This document shows positions 54,157 to 64,000 of a stretch of DNA of 64,000 nt, in pieces. Position numbers and translations under genes: made by a program. The notes beneath the pieces were generated by a model. The model ran no database searches, was not told where the DNA came from, and saw only the letters and a list, made by a program, of their open reading frames with translations. Each line of letters opens with the position of its first letter. Within the stretch, counting starts at the first letter, position 1. The DNA is from Dasania sp. GY-MA-18 (GTDB lineage: Bacteria > Pseudomonadota > Gammaproteobacteria > Pseudomonadales > Dasaniaceae). The stretch is from NCBI RefSeq assembly GCF_024734385.1, contig NZ_JANHAP010000001.1:62001-126000 (forward strand), read 5' to 3'.

Positions 54157-54188
54157 TAAAAAAAGCGCCTACCATAGACGCTTTTTTA
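54157..54188. terminator. Terminator after tRNA-Leu
   Basis: GCGTCTA-tgg-TAGGCGC (7 bp, with one G-U) flanked by A7 and T7, immediately after the tRNA-Leu 3' end on the minus strand. Confidence 0.8.
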
Positions 54189-54192
54189 TTTT

Positions 54193-54279
54193 TGGTGCCG
54201 AAGGCGGGACTTGAACCCGCACGAGCATACGCCCACCACCCCCTCAAGATGGCGTGTCTACCAATTCCACCACTTCGGC
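54193..54279 (-). tRNA. tRNA-Leu (GAG)
   Basis: 87 nt with encoded CCA. Acceptor GCCGAAG/CTTCGGC, long variable arm (class II), anticodon stem CCATC/GGTGG and loop TTGAGGG giving anticodon GAG. Located between secG and tRNA-fMet as leuU is in E. coli. Confidence 0.97.
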
Positions 54280-54285
54280 TAAAAC

Positions 54286-54678
54286 TTAATTACCGGCCGG
54301 AATATCCTCCGCCGCCGCTGGCATATCACTAGACGTATCTGAGGCACCCATAGCAGGAATATCAGAATCTTCCGCCACTGGCATTTCTGCTTCGCTAGAC
54401 TCAACCACCGCAGGCACTGGCATATCAGCGATGCCTACAGACATTGCCTTATCTTTAGCAACCACAGCCAACGCAAAGCTGGTAACAAAAAACAAGGTCG
54501 CCAGTATTGAAGTGCCTTTGGTTAGCAAGTTACCGCCACCCTGACTACCCATAATGGTTTGCGAAGCACCAGAACCAAAAGAGGCCCCCATGCTGGCGCC
54601 CTTACCCTGCTGTATCAGTATTAAACCGATAATACCTAAGGCTGCAAGCACATGAAAAATCAGTATTAGTTGTTCCAT
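54286..54678 (-). CDS. secG: preprotein translocase subunit SecG
   Basis: A 130-aa inner-membrane protein with two helices (about 3-22 and 52-72) and the conserved QQGKGASMGASFGSGASQTIMGSQGGGN loop. It assists SecYE/SecA-driven translocation. The C-terminal tail after residue 85 is a Met/Pro/Asp/Glu/Ala-rich low-complexity extension, so the protein is longer than the usual 110 aa. Confidence 0.95.
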   Translation of the reverse strand: MEQLILIFHVLAALGIIGLILIQQGKGASMGASFGSGASQTIMGSQGGGNLLTKGTSILATLFFVTSFALAVVAKDKAMSVGIADMPVPAVVESSEAEMPVAEDSDIPAMGASDTSSDMPAAAEDIPAGN

Positions 54679-54693
54679 AGTAATAACTCTATT

Positions 54694-55455
54694 TTAAATC
54701 GATGACTGAGCCGCACGACAAATCACAGAAAAATCGTCTAGCTTTAACGAGGCTCCACCGACTAAAGCTCCGTCTATATCCTGTTGCGCGAACAATTGTG
54801 CCGCATTCGCCGCATTGACGCTACCGCCATATAACATTTGTAATTCTGCCGCCACTGCCGCGCTGTGCTGCGCCACCACCTGACGCAAATGCTGATGCAC
54901 CTCTTGTGCCTGCTCGGGGCTGGCAGTCATGCCGGTACCTATAGCCCAAATAGGCTCATAGGCTAATACTGCGCCACTAAAAGCCTCTATTCCGGCTTTA
55001 GCTATCACAGCATTTAATTGCTGCGCCACAAAATCCAAGGTTTGACCCGCTTCACGCTGGGCCAAGCTTTCGCCTACACAAAGTATGGGCGTAAGCCCGG
55101 CACGCTGAGCAGCGATAAACTTATCAGCCACCAGCTCATCAGTTTCGGCAAATAATTCTCTACGCTCTGAATGCCCCACGATTACGTAGCGACAACCCAG
55201 CTCGGCTAACATAGATCCTGACACCTCACCGGTGTAGGCACCCTGCTCATGTTGGCTTAGGTTTTGCGCACCCAAACTAATTGCACTATCGGCTAGCAGC
55301 GTGGCTGCCTCAGCTAAGTAAACAGCGGGAGGACAAACCGCAGCATCAGCAAAATCACCCTGCGCCGCATTTGCCTGCAAACCCGTCAACAAGGTACGCA
55401 GTAACTCTTGCGAGCCATGCATTTTCCAATTACCTACGACCAGTTTACGACGCAT
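54694..55455 (-). CDS. tpiA: triosephosphate isomerase
   Basis: A 253-aa TIM barrel interconverting DHAP and G3P. Catalytic Lys in GNWKMHG, His near 95 in GHSERRE and Glu near 166 in AYEPIWAIGTG are present, as is the phosphate loop YGGSVNAAN. 15 nt upstream of secG. Confidence 0.97.
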   Translation of the reverse strand: MRRKLVVGNWKMHGSQELLRTLLTGLQANAAQGDFADAAVCPPAVYLAEAATLLADSAISLGAQNLSQHEQGAYTGEVSGSMLAELGCRYVIVGHSERRELFAETDELVADKFIAAQRAGLTPILCVGESLAQREAGQTLDFVAQQLNAVIAKAGIEAFSGAVLAYEPIWAIGTGMTASPEQAQEVHQHLRQVVAQHSAAVAAELQMLYGGSVNAANAAQLFAQQDIDGALVGGASLKLDDFSVICRAAQSSI

Positions 55456-55563
55456 AGTTTTCTCTTAGCTAAAAAAGGCGGCAATCTTACCCAAAGAACT
55501 TTCAACATACAAGAAAGCAGCCGCGCTTAATGGATAAATTCCTTGCACCACAAGCACCTAGGG

Positions 55564-56901
55564 CTAAGCCACCTGAGCCTCAACTACTGCGGCAATATCT
55601 TTGGCCAAACGGCCGACCAGCTCACCGTCTTCACCTTCTACCATCACCCGCACTACCGGCTCGGTACCCGAGGGCCGCAGTAAAACTCTACCGCGGCCAT
55701 CTAGGGTGGCTTCCGCAGTGCTCACCGCCTGATCAATAACACTGTTATTACTGAGCTTGCTACTATCACTCACCCCCACATTAATCATGACCTGCGGAAA
55801 TTTACTCATACCCGCCACTAAGTCATGCAAGGGCATACCGCTATCCACCACTGCAAACAGCACCTTTAATGCAGCAACCAAACCATCGCCAGTGGTAGTT
55901 ACATCAGCACAAATAATATGGCCAGAGTTTTCACCACCTAGGCTCCAGCCTTCGGCTTGCATCAGCTCATTAACATAACGGTCACCCACTTTGGCACGCG
56001 CAAAGGGAACTTGTAATTTTTGCAGCGCTAACTCAAAACCCAAGTTAGACATTAACGTACCCACCACGCCAGCACAGGCGCCCGTGGTGCGTATTGCATC
56101 CTGCACAATCACAAACAACAATTCGTCGCCATCAATTAAGCGGCCATTGCGATCCACAAACACCAATCTATCGCCATCGCCATCAAAGGCCACGCCTAAA
56201 TCGGCTTTTTCCATTAGTACCCGCTGCTGTAAAGCCTGCGGCTTGGTAGAACCTACTTGCTCATTAATATTTAAGCCATTGGGCTTGTCGGCAATAATAA
56301 TTACCTCTGCACCCAACTCCTCAAACACCGCCGGAGCTACTTGGTAAGTAGCGCCATGAGCGCAATCCACCACCATTTTTAAACCCTGAAGACTAAAGCC
56401 ACTGGGCACGGTACTTTTACAAAATTCTATATAACGGCCCGCCGCGTCATTGATACGGGTGACTTTACCTAATTTGGCTGAGTCTACCGTTGTCATGGGC
56501 TCGTCTAGCTGACGCTCTATTTCCAACTCCACCTCATCCGGCAGTTTGGTACCCTCGGCCGAGAAAAACTTGATGCCATTATCGTGATAGGGGTTATGGG
56601 ATGCACTAATCACTATGCCCGCCTGGGCATGAAAGGTACGCGTTAAATAGGCCACCGCCGGGGTAGGCATGGGCCCCAACATACACACATCTGCGCCGGC
56701 CGCCACTAGCCCCGCCTCTAAAGCCGATTCAAACATATAACCTGATATACGGGTGTCTTTACCAATAATAATCTTACAGCGGCCTTTGCGAGCAAAGACC
56801 TTACCCACAGCCCAGCCCAACTTTAAGACAAATTCAGGCGTTATTGCGCCAGTGCCCACGAGACCACGTATGCCATCGGTACCGAAATATTTTCTTGTCA
56901 T
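55564..56901 (-). CDS. glmM: phosphoglucosamine mutase
   Basis: A 445-aa alpha-phosphohexomutase making GlcN-1-P for UDP-GlcNAc. The phosphoserine is near residue 102 in [16 protein letters not shown]; Mg binding in DGDGDR; sugar loop GGENSGH; phosphate loop [15 protein letters not shown]. Begins GTDGIRG after MTRKYF. Follows folP by 29 nt. Confidence 0.97.
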   Translation of the reverse strand: MTRKYFGTDGIRGLVGTGAITPEFVLKLGWAVGKVFARKGRCKIIIGKDTRISGYMFESALEAGLVAAGADVCMLGPMPTPAVAYLTRTFHAQAGIVISASHNPYHDNGIKFFSAEGTKLPDEVELEIERQLDEPMTTVDSAKLGKVTRINDAAGRYIEFCKSTVPSGFSLQGLKMVVDCAHGATYQVAPAVFEELGAEVIIIADKPNGLNINEQVGSTKPQALQQRVLMEKADLGVAFDGDGDRLVFVDRNGRLIDGDELLFVIVQDAIRTTGACAGVVGTLMSNLGFELALQKLQVPFARAKVGDRYVNELMQAEGWSLGGENSGHIICADVTTTGDGLVAALKVLFAVVDSGMPLHDLVAGMSKFPQVMINVGVSDSSKLSNNSVIDQAVSTAEATLDGRGRVLLRPSGTEPVVRVMVEGEDGELVGRLAKDIAAVVEAQVA

Positions 56902-56930
56902 TCTTGCTCTATCCTAATTATTGTTTTTTG

Positions 56931-57815
56931 CTAACAGGATTGCTGCATAGCATTATATAAACGTATCGCATCCACAGTTTCGGCAACATCATGCACGCGC
57001 ACTATGGCCGCGCCATGCATTACCGACATTAGCGCCAAAGCTAAACTGCCAGCCAAACGCTCATTAACTTCACGCCCCAACACCTGACCGATCAGCGATT
57101 TACGCGACAGCCCCACCAAAATAGGAAACCCCAAATCCTGCAACTGTGGCAATTGTTTGAGCAGCTGTAAATTATGCTCAGCGGTTTTACCAAAACCAAA
57201 ACCCGGGTCTATGATGATGCGCCCTGGCTCCACCCCTGCGGCCATACAGCTTTCGGCTCTACCCGACAAATACTGCGCCACCTCGGTTACCACGCTCTGA
57301 TAATTGGGATTATTCTGCATCATAGCCGGGCTGCCCTGCATATGCATAAGGCATACGGGCAGGCCAGTTTGTACCGCGGCGGTAACCGCCCCGGGGCGCT
57401 CCAAGGCACGCACATCATTAAGCAGGCCCGCACCACAGTCAGCCGCGGCCAGCATTAGCTCGGGGCTACTGGTATCCACAGAAATCACTGCGTCAAAGCG
57501 CTGGCTAATCGCCTCTACTACCGGCAACACCCTGTCCATCTCTTCCGCTAGAGGCACAGGCGTGGCCCCCGGCCGAGTGGATTCACCACCCACATCAATA
57601 ATGCTGGCACCTTCGGCCAAGATGCGCTCTACGCGCTGTAAAACTTTTTGCTGGTTTAATTGGCCCGCGCTGCTAAGGCTACCGCCATCAGAGAAAGAAT
57701 CGGGTGTCACATTTAACACCGCCATCACTTGCGGCTGCGACAAGTCCAAAACACGACCGCCGCAATCCATTAAAGAATTGCGGCGGCGCTTAGTAGAGTG
57801 TGCTGCTGTAGACAT
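56931..57815 (-). CDS. folP: dihydropteroate synthase
   Basis: A 294-aa folate enzyme joining pABA and dihydropterin pyrophosphate. Motifs: MAVLNVTPDSFSDGG, DVGGESTRPGA, IIDPGFGFGKTAEHN and VGLSRKSLIG. Start set at ATG 57815 (MSTAAHS); a TTG 12 nt upstream directly abuts the ftsH stop, and an ATG at 57770 would still keep the core. Confidence 0.95.
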   Translation of the reverse strand: MSTAAHSTKRRRNSLMDCGGRVLDLSQPQVMAVLNVTPDSFSDGGSLSSAGQLNQQKVLQRVERILAEGASIIDVGGESTRPGATPVPLAEEMDRVLPVVEAISQRFDAVISVDTSSPELMLAAADCGAGLLNDVRALERPGAVTAAVQTGLPVCLMHMQGSPAMMQNNPNYQSVVTEVAQYLSGRAESCMAAGVEPGRIIIDPGFGFGKTAEHNLQLLKQLPQLQDLGFPILVGLSRKSLIGQVLGREVNERLAGSLALALMSVMHGAAIVRVHDVAETVDAIRLYNAMQQSC

Positions 57816-57827
57816 AGAGGGCGGCAA

Positions 57828-59783
57828 TTAGTGATCGCTAGCGGGGCCACCAACCGGCTTATCTGCCTGTTCGCCTTTGCCTTCATCTTCGCCTTGTGCG
57901 TCTTCAGCAACAGGCTGGTCTGCATCACCACCCGCATCACTGTCATTATTATCCCAATCCGAAGGTGGTCCGGGCTTGCGACCCTCCATGATGGCATCGA
58001 TTTGGCCTGCATCTATGGTTTCATAGTGCATTAGTGCCTCAGCCATCATATCCAACTTATCGCGGTTTTCGGCCAAGATCTGCTCGGCTTTGGCATAGCA
58101 CTCATCCACTATGCGGCGCACCTCGGCATCTATTTCATTGCGGGTATTACCTGACACATGAGAAGAAGGACCACCGGCTGATTTACCCAAGAACACTTCC
58201 TCTTGCGCATCCTCATACATTAGTGGGCCCAGCTTTTCCGACAGCCCCCATTTGGTCACCATATTGCGAGCAATGCTGGTAGCACGCTCTATATCGTTAG
58301 AGGCACCCGTGGTAACACCATCTTTACCTAAGGTCATTTCTTCGGCGATACGGCCACCAAACAAAGAGCAAATCTGACCAATAATATGGCGACGACTCAA
58401 GCTATAGCGATCTTCTTCCGGCAAGAACATAGTCACACCCAAGGCGCGGCCACGGGGGATAATAGAAACCTTGTAGACGGGGTCATGCTCAGGTACCAAG
58501 CGCCCAACAATGGCGTGCCCCGCTTCGTGATAGGCCGTATTGAGTTTTTCTTTTTCCGACATCACCATGGACTTGCGCTCAGCGCCCATCATGATTTTAT
58601 CTTTGGCCAGTTCAAACTGCTCCATACCCACTACTCGCACGCCAGTACGCGCAGCAAATAGCGCCGCCTCGTTAACCAAGTTAGCTAGGTCAGCACCGGA
58701 AAAGCCCGGCGTACCGCGCGCAATAACTGAAGCATCAACTTTGTCAGCTAAAGGCACTTTGCGCATATGCACTTTTAAAATTTGTTCGCGGCCGCGTATA
58801 TCGGGCAAGCCCACCACCACCTGGCGGTCAAAACGACCGGGGCGCAGTAAGGCAGGGTCTAATACATCGGGGCGGTTAGTCGCAGCAATAACAATAACGC
58901 CATCGTTAACATCAAAGCCGTCCATCTCTACCAATAATTGGTTAAGGGTTTGCTCACGTTCATCGTGACCGCCGCCCATGCCAGCACCACGGTGCCTACC
59001 TACGGCATCTATCTCATCGATAAAGATAATACAGGGCGCTTGTTTTTTGGCTTGCTCAAACATATCGCGCACCCGAGAGGCACCTACACCCACAAACATC
59101 TCTACGAAGTCAGAACCTGAGATGGTAAAGAAAGGCACTTTCGCCTCGCCCGCTATGGCCTTAGCCAATAGGGTTTTACCGGTACCAGGCTGACCTACCA
59201 TGAGTACGCCGCGAGGAATACGACCGCCCAGCTTTTGGAACTTACCGGGGTCGCTTAAAAAATCCACCAACTCTTTTACATCTTCTTTGGCTTCATCAAC
59301 ACCCGCCACATCGGCAAAGGTGGTTTTAATTTGGTCTTCACCCAGCAAACGCGCCTTGCTCTTACCAAAGGACATGGGGCCGCCTTTGCCACCGCCGCCA
59401 CCCTGCATTTGGCGCATAAAGAACATAAACACGGCGATAATGACTAGGATGGGGAAGCTAGCAACCAGCAGCTGAGTCCAGATGCTTTGCTGCTCAGGCT
59501 TGCGGCCTTCAATCTCTACGCGGTGATCTACTAAATCGTTAATCAGGCCCGGATCTTCAATCAGCGGCCTAACGCTCTCAAAACGGCTATCGTCATTGCG
59601 CTGGCCGCGTATGGTCTGGCCCTCTATCACTACGCGCCGCACTCTATCGTTTTGTACTTCTTGGATAAACTGCGAGTAATCCAGCACCTCTGCAGTGGGG
59701 CGTACGTTGAAGTTGTTAAACACTGACAACAAAACCGTAGCAATCACCAACCACAGCAATAAATTTTTTACCATATCGTTCAA
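57828..59783 (-). CDS. ftsH: ATP-dependent zinc metalloprotease FtsH
   Basis: A 651-aa membrane protease. TM1 at about 8-25 and TM2 near 100-120 enclose a periplasmic domain. The AAA domain has Walker A GQPGTGKT near residue 200, Walker B IIFIDEID and the SRH. The peptidase site HEAGH is near 419. The C-terminal tail after about 600 is acidic and low-complexity. Degrades membrane proteins and regulators. 168 nt downstream of rlmE. Confidence 0.97.
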   Translation of the reverse strand: MNDMVKNLLLWLVIATVLLSVFNNFNVRPTAEVLDYSQFIQEVQNDRVRRVVIEGQTIRGQRNDDSRFESVRPLIEDPGLINDLVDHRVEIEGRKPEQQSIWTQLLVASFPILVIIAVFMFFMRQMQGGGGGKGGPMSFGKSKARLLGEDQIKTTFADVAGVDEAKEDVKELVDFLSDPGKFQKLGGRIPRGVLMVGQPGTGKTLLAKAIAGEAKVPFFTISGSDFVEMFVGVGASRVRDMFEQAKKQAPCIIFIDEIDAVGRHRGAGMGGGHDEREQTLNQLLVEMDGFDVNDGVIVIAATNRPDVLDPALLRPGRFDRQVVVGLPDIRGREQILKVHMRKVPLADKVDASVIARGTPGFSGADLANLVNEAALFAARTGVRVVGMEQFELAKDKIMMGAERKSMVMSEKEKLNTAYHEAGHAIVGRLVPEHDPVYKVSIIPRGRALGVTMFLPEEDRYSLSRRHIIGQICSLFGGRIAEEMTLGKDGVTTGASNDIERATSIARNMVTKWGLSEKLGPLMYEDAQEEVFLGKSAGGPSSHVSGNTRNEIDAEVRRIVDECYAKAEQILAENRDKLDMMAEALMHYETIDAGQIDAIMEGRKPGPPSDWDNNDSDAGGDADQPVAEDAQGEDEGKGEQADKPVGGPASDH

Positions 59784-59951
59784 AAGTCTATCCTCTATAG
59801 AGCATCTAAGGCTTTATCACCCCGCACTCATTACATCAATTCTGCCACTTTACTACACATTGCCCTGTGGCTCCATTCGCTATTAGGGCTACAGTCTGCA
59901 CCAACATAGCGCATATCTAGGCGATTACCGCCGCCGTTAAGACCACAGCAA

Positions 59952-60575
59952 CTAGCCTTTAAATCCTCTAGCCAATAAATATACCTCACGGGAACGAGCG
60001 CGTGAGGCAGCTGGCTTGCGGGTAATAACGGTTTGGAAGCTGGCCTTGAGTTCGGCCATTAATGGCTCAAAGCCCTCACCCTGAAAAACCTTGGCTAAAA
60101 ACATCCCCTTGGGCTTGAGCACCTGCCTGGCCATATCTATGGCCAATTCCACTAAATACATAGAGCGCGGCTGATCTATATCGCTCATACCACTCATATT
60201 GGGGGCCATATCGGAAATTACAAGGTCTACCGGGGAATCATTGATTACCGCCATAATCTCATCGAAGACTGCCTCTTCGGTAAAATCACCCTGTATAAAG
60301 TCCACTCCAGCCAGGCCATCCATAGGCAATATGTCTGAGGCTATCACCCTACCATGGTGACCCACCAGATCAGCCGCCACCTGCGACCAGCCCCCTGGGG
60401 CCGAGCCTAAGTCCACCACCGTCATACCTGGCCGTATCAGCTTATCTTTTTGCTGTATCTCCAAAAGCTTATAACAAGCTCTAGAGCGATAGCCTTCGCG
60501 CTTGGCCCGCATCACATATTCGTCGTCAAAATGCTCTTTTAGCCAACCTTTACTCGTACTTGCTTTTTTTGCCAT
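59952..60575 (-). CDS. rlmE: 23S rRNA (uridine-2552-2'-O)-methyltransferase
   Basis: A 207-aa Rossmann methyltransferase. SAM-binding [17 protein letters not shown]; catalytic K-D-K-E residues sit in the [32 protein letters not shown] and [11 protein letters not shown] segments. Modifies the A-loop of 50S. Start at ATG 60575 preceded by GGCGG; a TTG 9 nt upstream is less likely. Adjacent to ftsH and divergent from yhbY, the usual order. Confidence 0.96.
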   Translation of the reverse strand: MAKKASTSKGWLKEHFDDEYVMRAKREGYRSRACYKLLEIQQKDKLIRPGMTVVDLGSAPGGWSQVAADLVGHHGRVIASDILPMDGLAGVDFIQGDFTEEAVFDEIMAVINDSPVDLVISDMAPNMSGMSDIDQPRSMYLVELAIDMARQVLKPKGMFLAKVFQGEGFEPLMAELKASFQTVITRKPAASRARSREVYLLARGFKG

Positions 60576-60736
60576 TACCGCCAATTACCTTGCTTATAGA
60601 GCCACACCAGCGCATCTATTTCTATCGCCAACCTGTGCTTTTCTATACAATAGCGCAGCAGATTTAGGCCATTTACTAAAGCCGCCTATTATCCCACAAA
60701 CCACAGCCCAACAGACAGCCTCAAAAGCCAGCCATT

Positions 60737-61045
60737 ATGCCATTAACACCTGATCAGAAAAAACAATACCGCGCCCTAGGCCACAACTTAAAGCCCGTCG
60801 TGATGATAGCCGACAAAGGGATTACCGCAGGGGTGGAAAAAGAATTAGAGCGCGCGCTCAACGACCACGAGCTTATAAAAATTAAACTCAATGTTAATGA
60901 CCCCGCCATACGCAAGCAGCTGGCACAGCAGCTGTGCGAGCAACACCGGGCCACCTTGGTGCAATCTATAGGTAAAATGGCGCTGATTTACCGCGCTGCT
61001 GCCAAACCCAACCCCAAGCTCTCTAACTTGCTGCGCCCACTTTAA
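60737..61045 (+). CDS. yhbY: CRM-domain RNA-binding protein YhbY
   Basis: A 102-aa CRM domain protein: KKQYRALGHNLKPVVMIADKGITAGVEKELERALNDHELIKIKLN and RATLVQSIGKMALIYRAA. Associates with pre-50S particles. Divergent from rlmE across 161 bp. Confidence 0.94.
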   Translation: MPLTPDQKKQYRALGHNLKPVVMIADKGITAGVEKELERALNDHELIKIKLNVNDPAIRKQLAQQLCEQHRATLVQSIGKMALIYRAAAKPNPKLSNLLRPL

Positions 61046-61057
61046 GCGCAGCAACAC

Positions 61058-61477
61058 TTACTCGCTGGACTTATTAGGGCTGGGCTCAGCCACCAACCCC
61101 AGCGCTGAATCCACACACTCCCAAGCCTGCGCCTCGGGCAAGCTTTTAAAGACCTTTAGCCGCCAAGGGGTTTGCACGAAGCGCTGCTGATAAAGGGCAA
61201 TAGTCTTGGCCACAGAGTCACTGGCCGTCACTATGGCAATATGCGCATTGGGGTTGGTAGCAAAAGCCGCACTATCTATATGCACAAAGCTTTTTAAATC
61301 GTGCAGGCTTAAATTAAAACAGGTCACTGCCGTACAATCGTAAATACGCTTGCGCAAATCATCGTAGCGATAATCCCTAGCAACTTCATCGGCCATAGCC
61401 ATAAGCGTGTCGGCATTAATTACCCCCGCCAGCTTTACACTAAGCACATCTTTAGACCATGACAGCGCATATACCAT
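61058..61477 (-). CDS. hypothetical protein, STAS/SpoIIAA-like
   Basis: A 139-aa protein I cannot assign firmly. The pattern of strands and helices (VLSVKLAGVINADTLMAMADEVARDYRYDDLRKRIYDC; HIAIVTASDSVAKTIALYQQRF) resembles SpoIIAA/STAS-like single domains. Start ATG 61477 preferred; a TTG 27 nt upstream is possible. It lies convergent with yhbY (12-nt gap), between yhbY and greA. Function unknown. Confidence 0.6.
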   Translation of the reverse strand: MVYALSWSKDVLSVKLAGVINADTLMAMADEVARDYRYDDLRKRIYDCTAVTCFNLSLHDLKSFVHIDSAAFATNPNAHIAIVTASDSVAKTIALYQQRFVQTPWRLKVFKSLPEAQAWECVDSALGLVAEPSPNKSSE

Positions 61478-61706
61478 AGCAACTACAACCTTAGTTATCC
61501 CCAAACATCAGGCAGCCTCAACAGACCACACAAGAAAAAACATAAGTGAAACATAGCAATATGTAGGATTTTTAAAACAATTATTAACGCCAACTATTAC
61601 CATTTTTGAGCCAGGCCTTTATTTTTATTATTGCTCACTTCGCCAGCAGCACTTGCAACTAGCGCGCTCATTAGCTTTTGTAATTGCCAGAACATTTTTT
61701 ATAGGC

Positions 61707-61733
61707 AAAAAAAAGAGGCTGACGCCTCTTTTT
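61707..61733 (-). terminator. Terminator downstream of greA
   Basis: AAGAGGC-gtca-GCCTCTT on the minus strand followed by a T run of at least six, 18 nt after the greA stop. Ends the carB-greA unit. The remaining gap 61505-61706 shows nothing I can name. Confidence 0.9.
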
Positions 61734-61750
61734 CAACTCGCAACAAACTG

Positions 61751-62227
61751 TTACAGGTGCTCGACCTTTTCGATTTCATACTCAACATCGCCACCGGGCG
61801 TGCGAATAATCACATCATCGCCTTCGGACTTGCCAATCAATCCCCTGGCTATAGGCGAGGTAATGGAGATCTTGCCCAACTTAACGTCGGCCTCATCCTC
61901 ACCCACGATTTGGTACTTTACCGGCTCGTCAGTTTCTATATTAATAATAGTAACGGTCACCCCAAATATAACTTTGCCCGAGTAGGGAATCGTGGTGACG
62001 TCTATCACTCGCGACTCACCCAGCTTGCCCTCTATTTCCTGTATACGCCCTTCACAAAAACCCTGTTGCTCACGCGCGGCGTGATACTCAGCATTTTCTT
62101 TTAGGTCGCCATGTTCGCGGGCCTCAGCGATAGCCTGGATAATACGCGGTCTATCTTCGGTTTTTAGGCGATTTAATTCTTCTCTCAGGGCCTTTTCACC
62201 AGCCACTGTCATCGGTGTTAAACTCAT
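61751..62227 (-). CDS. greA: transcription elongation factor GreA
   Basis: A 158-aa coiled-coil factor inducing cleavage of backtracked RNA. N-terminal [50 protein letters not shown] holds the tip acidic residues (D and E of GDLKENAEY). The C-terminal FKBP-like domain ends [23 protein letters not shown]. 18 nt downstream of carB. Confidence 0.97.
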   Translation of the reverse strand: MSLTPMTVAGEKALREELNRLKTEDRPRIIQAIAEAREHGDLKENAEYHAAREQQGFCEGRIQEIEGKLGESRVIDVTTIPYSGKVIFGVTVTIINIETDEPVKYQIVGEDEADVKLGKISITSPIARGLIGKSEGDDVIIRTPGGDVEYEIEKVEHL

Positions 62228-62245
62228 ATTTTTAAACCAAACCTT

Positions 62246-64000
62246 TTATATCAAACCCTGATGTACGTCTTGTAAGCGGCGAACTTTTATTTCATCGCCC
62301 GCTTTAAACGATTCACAGATAGCCTCGCCACCTGCCAAGGTTGTGGTGTAATACACTTTATATTGCAATGCCGTACGACGGATTGAAGCAGAGTCGGCAA
62401 TAGCCTGTCTACCCTCGGTAGTATTAACAATGAGGTCTATATCACCGTTTTTCAACATATCAACCGCATGAGGCCTGCCTTCGTTAACCTTGTTAACGAC
62501 TTCGGTGGTGATGCCCGCTTCTTTAATCACTTTTGCCGTACCTCTGGTTGCCACCAGCGTAAAGCCAGCATCCACCAGGGATTTTGCCACCCCTACTATG
62601 CCCGCCTTATCAGCTTCGCGCACACTTAGGAAAGCCTTGCCGGAGGTAGGAATTACGCTACCGCCGCCCAATACCGCTTTGCGGAAGGCTTCGGGGAAGC
62701 TCTCACCTAGGCCCATCACCTCACCGGTGGATTTCATTTCTGGGCCTAAGATGGGGTCCACACCTTGGAACTTATTAAAGGGGAACACCGCTTCTTTAAC
62801 ACTAAAGAACTTGGGAATAATCTCTTCCGTAAAGCCCTGCTCTGCCAAGCTGGTGCCCGCCATACAACGCGCAGCTATCTTAGCCAAAGAAGTGCCTATG
62901 CATTTAGAAACAAAGGGGACGGTACGCGAGGCACGGGGGTTAACCTCAATCACGTAAATCTCGCCGTCCTGCTCAGCCAGCTGCACATTCATCAAGCCGC
63001 ATACACCCAACTCTATAGCCATGGCTTTTACCATGTCGCGCATTTTGTCTTGGCTTGCTTTGCTTAGCGAGTAAGGCGGCAACGAGCACGCAGAGTCACC
63101 CGAGTGCACACCGGCCTGCTCTATATGCTGCATAATCGCGCCTATAACCACCTCTTTGCCATCGCTAACGGCATCCACATCCATCTCTACAGCGGCATTA
63201 AGGAAGTGATCCAACAATACTGGTGACTCGTTAGATACCTGCACGGCGTCAGTCATATAACGCAGCAATTCGTCTTCGTTATAAACGATTTCCATAGCGC
63301 GGCCACCCAATACATAAGAGGGGCGCACCACTAATGGGTAACCGATATTAGCCGCAGCCTCTACCGCTGCCTCAGTAGAGCGCACAGTAGTATTAGGCGG
63401 CTGTTTTAGGCCCAGCTTTTGTATCATGTGCTGGAAGCGCTCGCGGTCTTCGGCGCGGTCTATAGCATCAGGCGTGGTACCGATAATGGGTACACCCGCT
63501 GCCTCTAGGTCACGGGCTAGCTTCAAGGGGGTCTGGCCACCAAACTGTACAATCACACCTTTGGGCTTTTCTTTTTCGACGATTTCTAATACGTCTTCCA
63601 AGGTTACCGGCTCAAAGTACAGGCGATCAGAGGTGTCGTAATCCGTAGAAACGGTTTCGGGGTTACAGTTCACCATAATGGTTTCGTAACCGTCTTCGCG
63701 CATGGCCAAAGCCGCATGCACACAGCAGTAATCAAACTCTATACCCTGGCCTATACGGTTAGGGCCGCCACCTAATACTAGGATTTTATCTCTATCGCTA
63801 ACATCGGCCTCGCACTCTTCCTCGTAGGTGGAGTACATATAGGCCGTGCTGGTAGAAAACTCCGCGGCACAGGTATCAACACGCTTATACACGGGGTTAA
63901 CTTTTAAGGCTTTACGATGCGCCCTAACCGCTGACTCCTCTTCGTTTAGCAATACTGATAAGCGCTTATCCGAAAAGCCTTTACGCTTTAAGCGGAACAT
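62246..64000 (-). CDS. carB: carbamoyl-phosphate synthase large chain (C-terminal part)
   Basis: A 584-residue fragment; the gene continues beyond the right edge (full length about 1070 aa), so the N-terminal synthetase half is missing and the first Met in view is internal. The second ATP-grasp domain is visible ([55 protein letters not shown]), followed by the allosteric MGS-like domain (about 440-584; [23 protein letters not shown]). It makes carbamoyl phosphate for arginine and pyrimidines. Confidence 0.97.
   Translation of the reverse strand: MFRLKRKGFSDKRLSVLLNEEESAVRAHRKALKVNPVYKRVDTCAAEFSTSTAYMYSTYEEECEADVSDRDKILVLGGGPNRIGQGIEFDYCCVHAALAMREDGYETIMVNCNPETVSTDYDTSDRLYFEPVTLEDVLEIVEKEKPKGVIVQFGGQTPLKLARDLEAAGVPIIGTTPDAIDRAEDRERFQHMIQKLGLKQPPNTTVRSTEAAVEAAANIGYPLVVRPSYVLGGRAMEIVYNEDELLRYMTDAVQVSNESPVLLDHFLNAAVEMDVDAVSDGKEVVIGAIMQHIEQAGVHSGDSACSLPPYSLSKASQDKMRDMVKAMAIELGVCGLMNVQLAEQDGEIYVIEVNPRASRTVPFVSKCIGTSLAKIAARCMAGTSLAEQGFTEEIIPKFFSVKEAVFPFNKFQGVDPILGPEMKSTGEVMGLGESFPEAFRKAVLGGGSVIPTSGKAFLSVREADKAGIVGVAKSLVDAGFTLVATRGTAKVIKEAGITTEVVNKVNEGRPHAVDMLKNGDIDLIVNTTEGRQAIADSASIRRTALQYKVYYTTTLAGGEAICESFKAGDEIKVRRLQDVHQGLI

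Overview
The window is chromosomal DNA of a gammaproteobacterium. The block at 44.8-64 kb (pnp-rpsO-truB-rbfA-infB-nusA-rimP-tRNA-fMet-tRNA-Leu-secG-tpiA-glmM-folP-ftsH-rlmE / yhbY / greA-carB) and the block at 20.5-31.5 kb (lipA-lipB-ybeD-dacA-rlpA-mltB-rodA-mrdA-rlmH-rsfS-nadD-proA) follow the order known from Pseudomonas-like and Cellvibrionales-like genomes. Moderate GC, mpl, a DUF2058 protein, and many signalling and envelope genes fit a free-living, probably marine member of that group. The genus cannot be fixed from sequence reading alone.

Layout. 0-6.3 kb: a signalling locus, with an OmpR-type regulator, a LysM/FecR periplasmic protein and a CHASE2 histidine kinase in one overlapping operon, divergent from a pair encoding a small unknown protein and a DUF3754 membrane protein. 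The shared intergenic region carries tandem TGTAAAA direct repeats with a 10-bp period, the layout expected of an OmpR-family operator. 6.4-20.3 kb: accessory metabolism and signalling (Rieske oxygenase plus MATE exporter, ATP sulfurylase/APS kinase fusion, lipoprotein amidohydrolase, soluble hybrid kinase, DUF2058 protein, lone acetolactate-synthase-like enzyme, PuuC-like aldehyde dehydrogenase). 20.5-32.5 kb: minus-strand cell-wall, lipoylation and ribosome-factor cluster. 32.8-35.9 kb: overlapping operon of an MscS-like channel, a membrane-less MgtE-like protein and MgtE. 35.9-37.4 kb: a 1.48-kb element bounded by about 290-bp inverted arms, with a frameshifted membrane/coiled-coil gene inside. 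37.5-44.7 kb: MMPL/RND transporter, mpl, PilZ protein, ppa, an unknown, M15 peptidase, a TfoX C-domain protein and a small Rieske protein. 44.8-64 kb: the translation and transcription core cluster, ending in carB, which runs off the right edge.

How the genes work together. The 20-32 kb cluster links peptidoglycan elongation (RodA, PBP2), trimming (PBP5, MltB, RlpA) and lipoate synthesis with ribosome maturation/silencing and NAD/proline synthesis. The 45-64 kb cluster supplies initiation (fMet-tRNA, IF2), antitermination (NusA), ribosome maturation (RimP, RbfA, RlmE, YhbY), RNA decay (PNPase), secretion and quality control (SecG, FtsH) and envelope/folate precursors (GlmM, FolP).

The least explained parts are the TGTAAAA operator with its CHASE2/FecR system and the inverted-repeat element, whose two arms show compensatory base changes that preserve a stem. 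Start codons were revised where an in-frame ATG with a better ribosome-binding site or family alignment exists; these choices are stated per gene.
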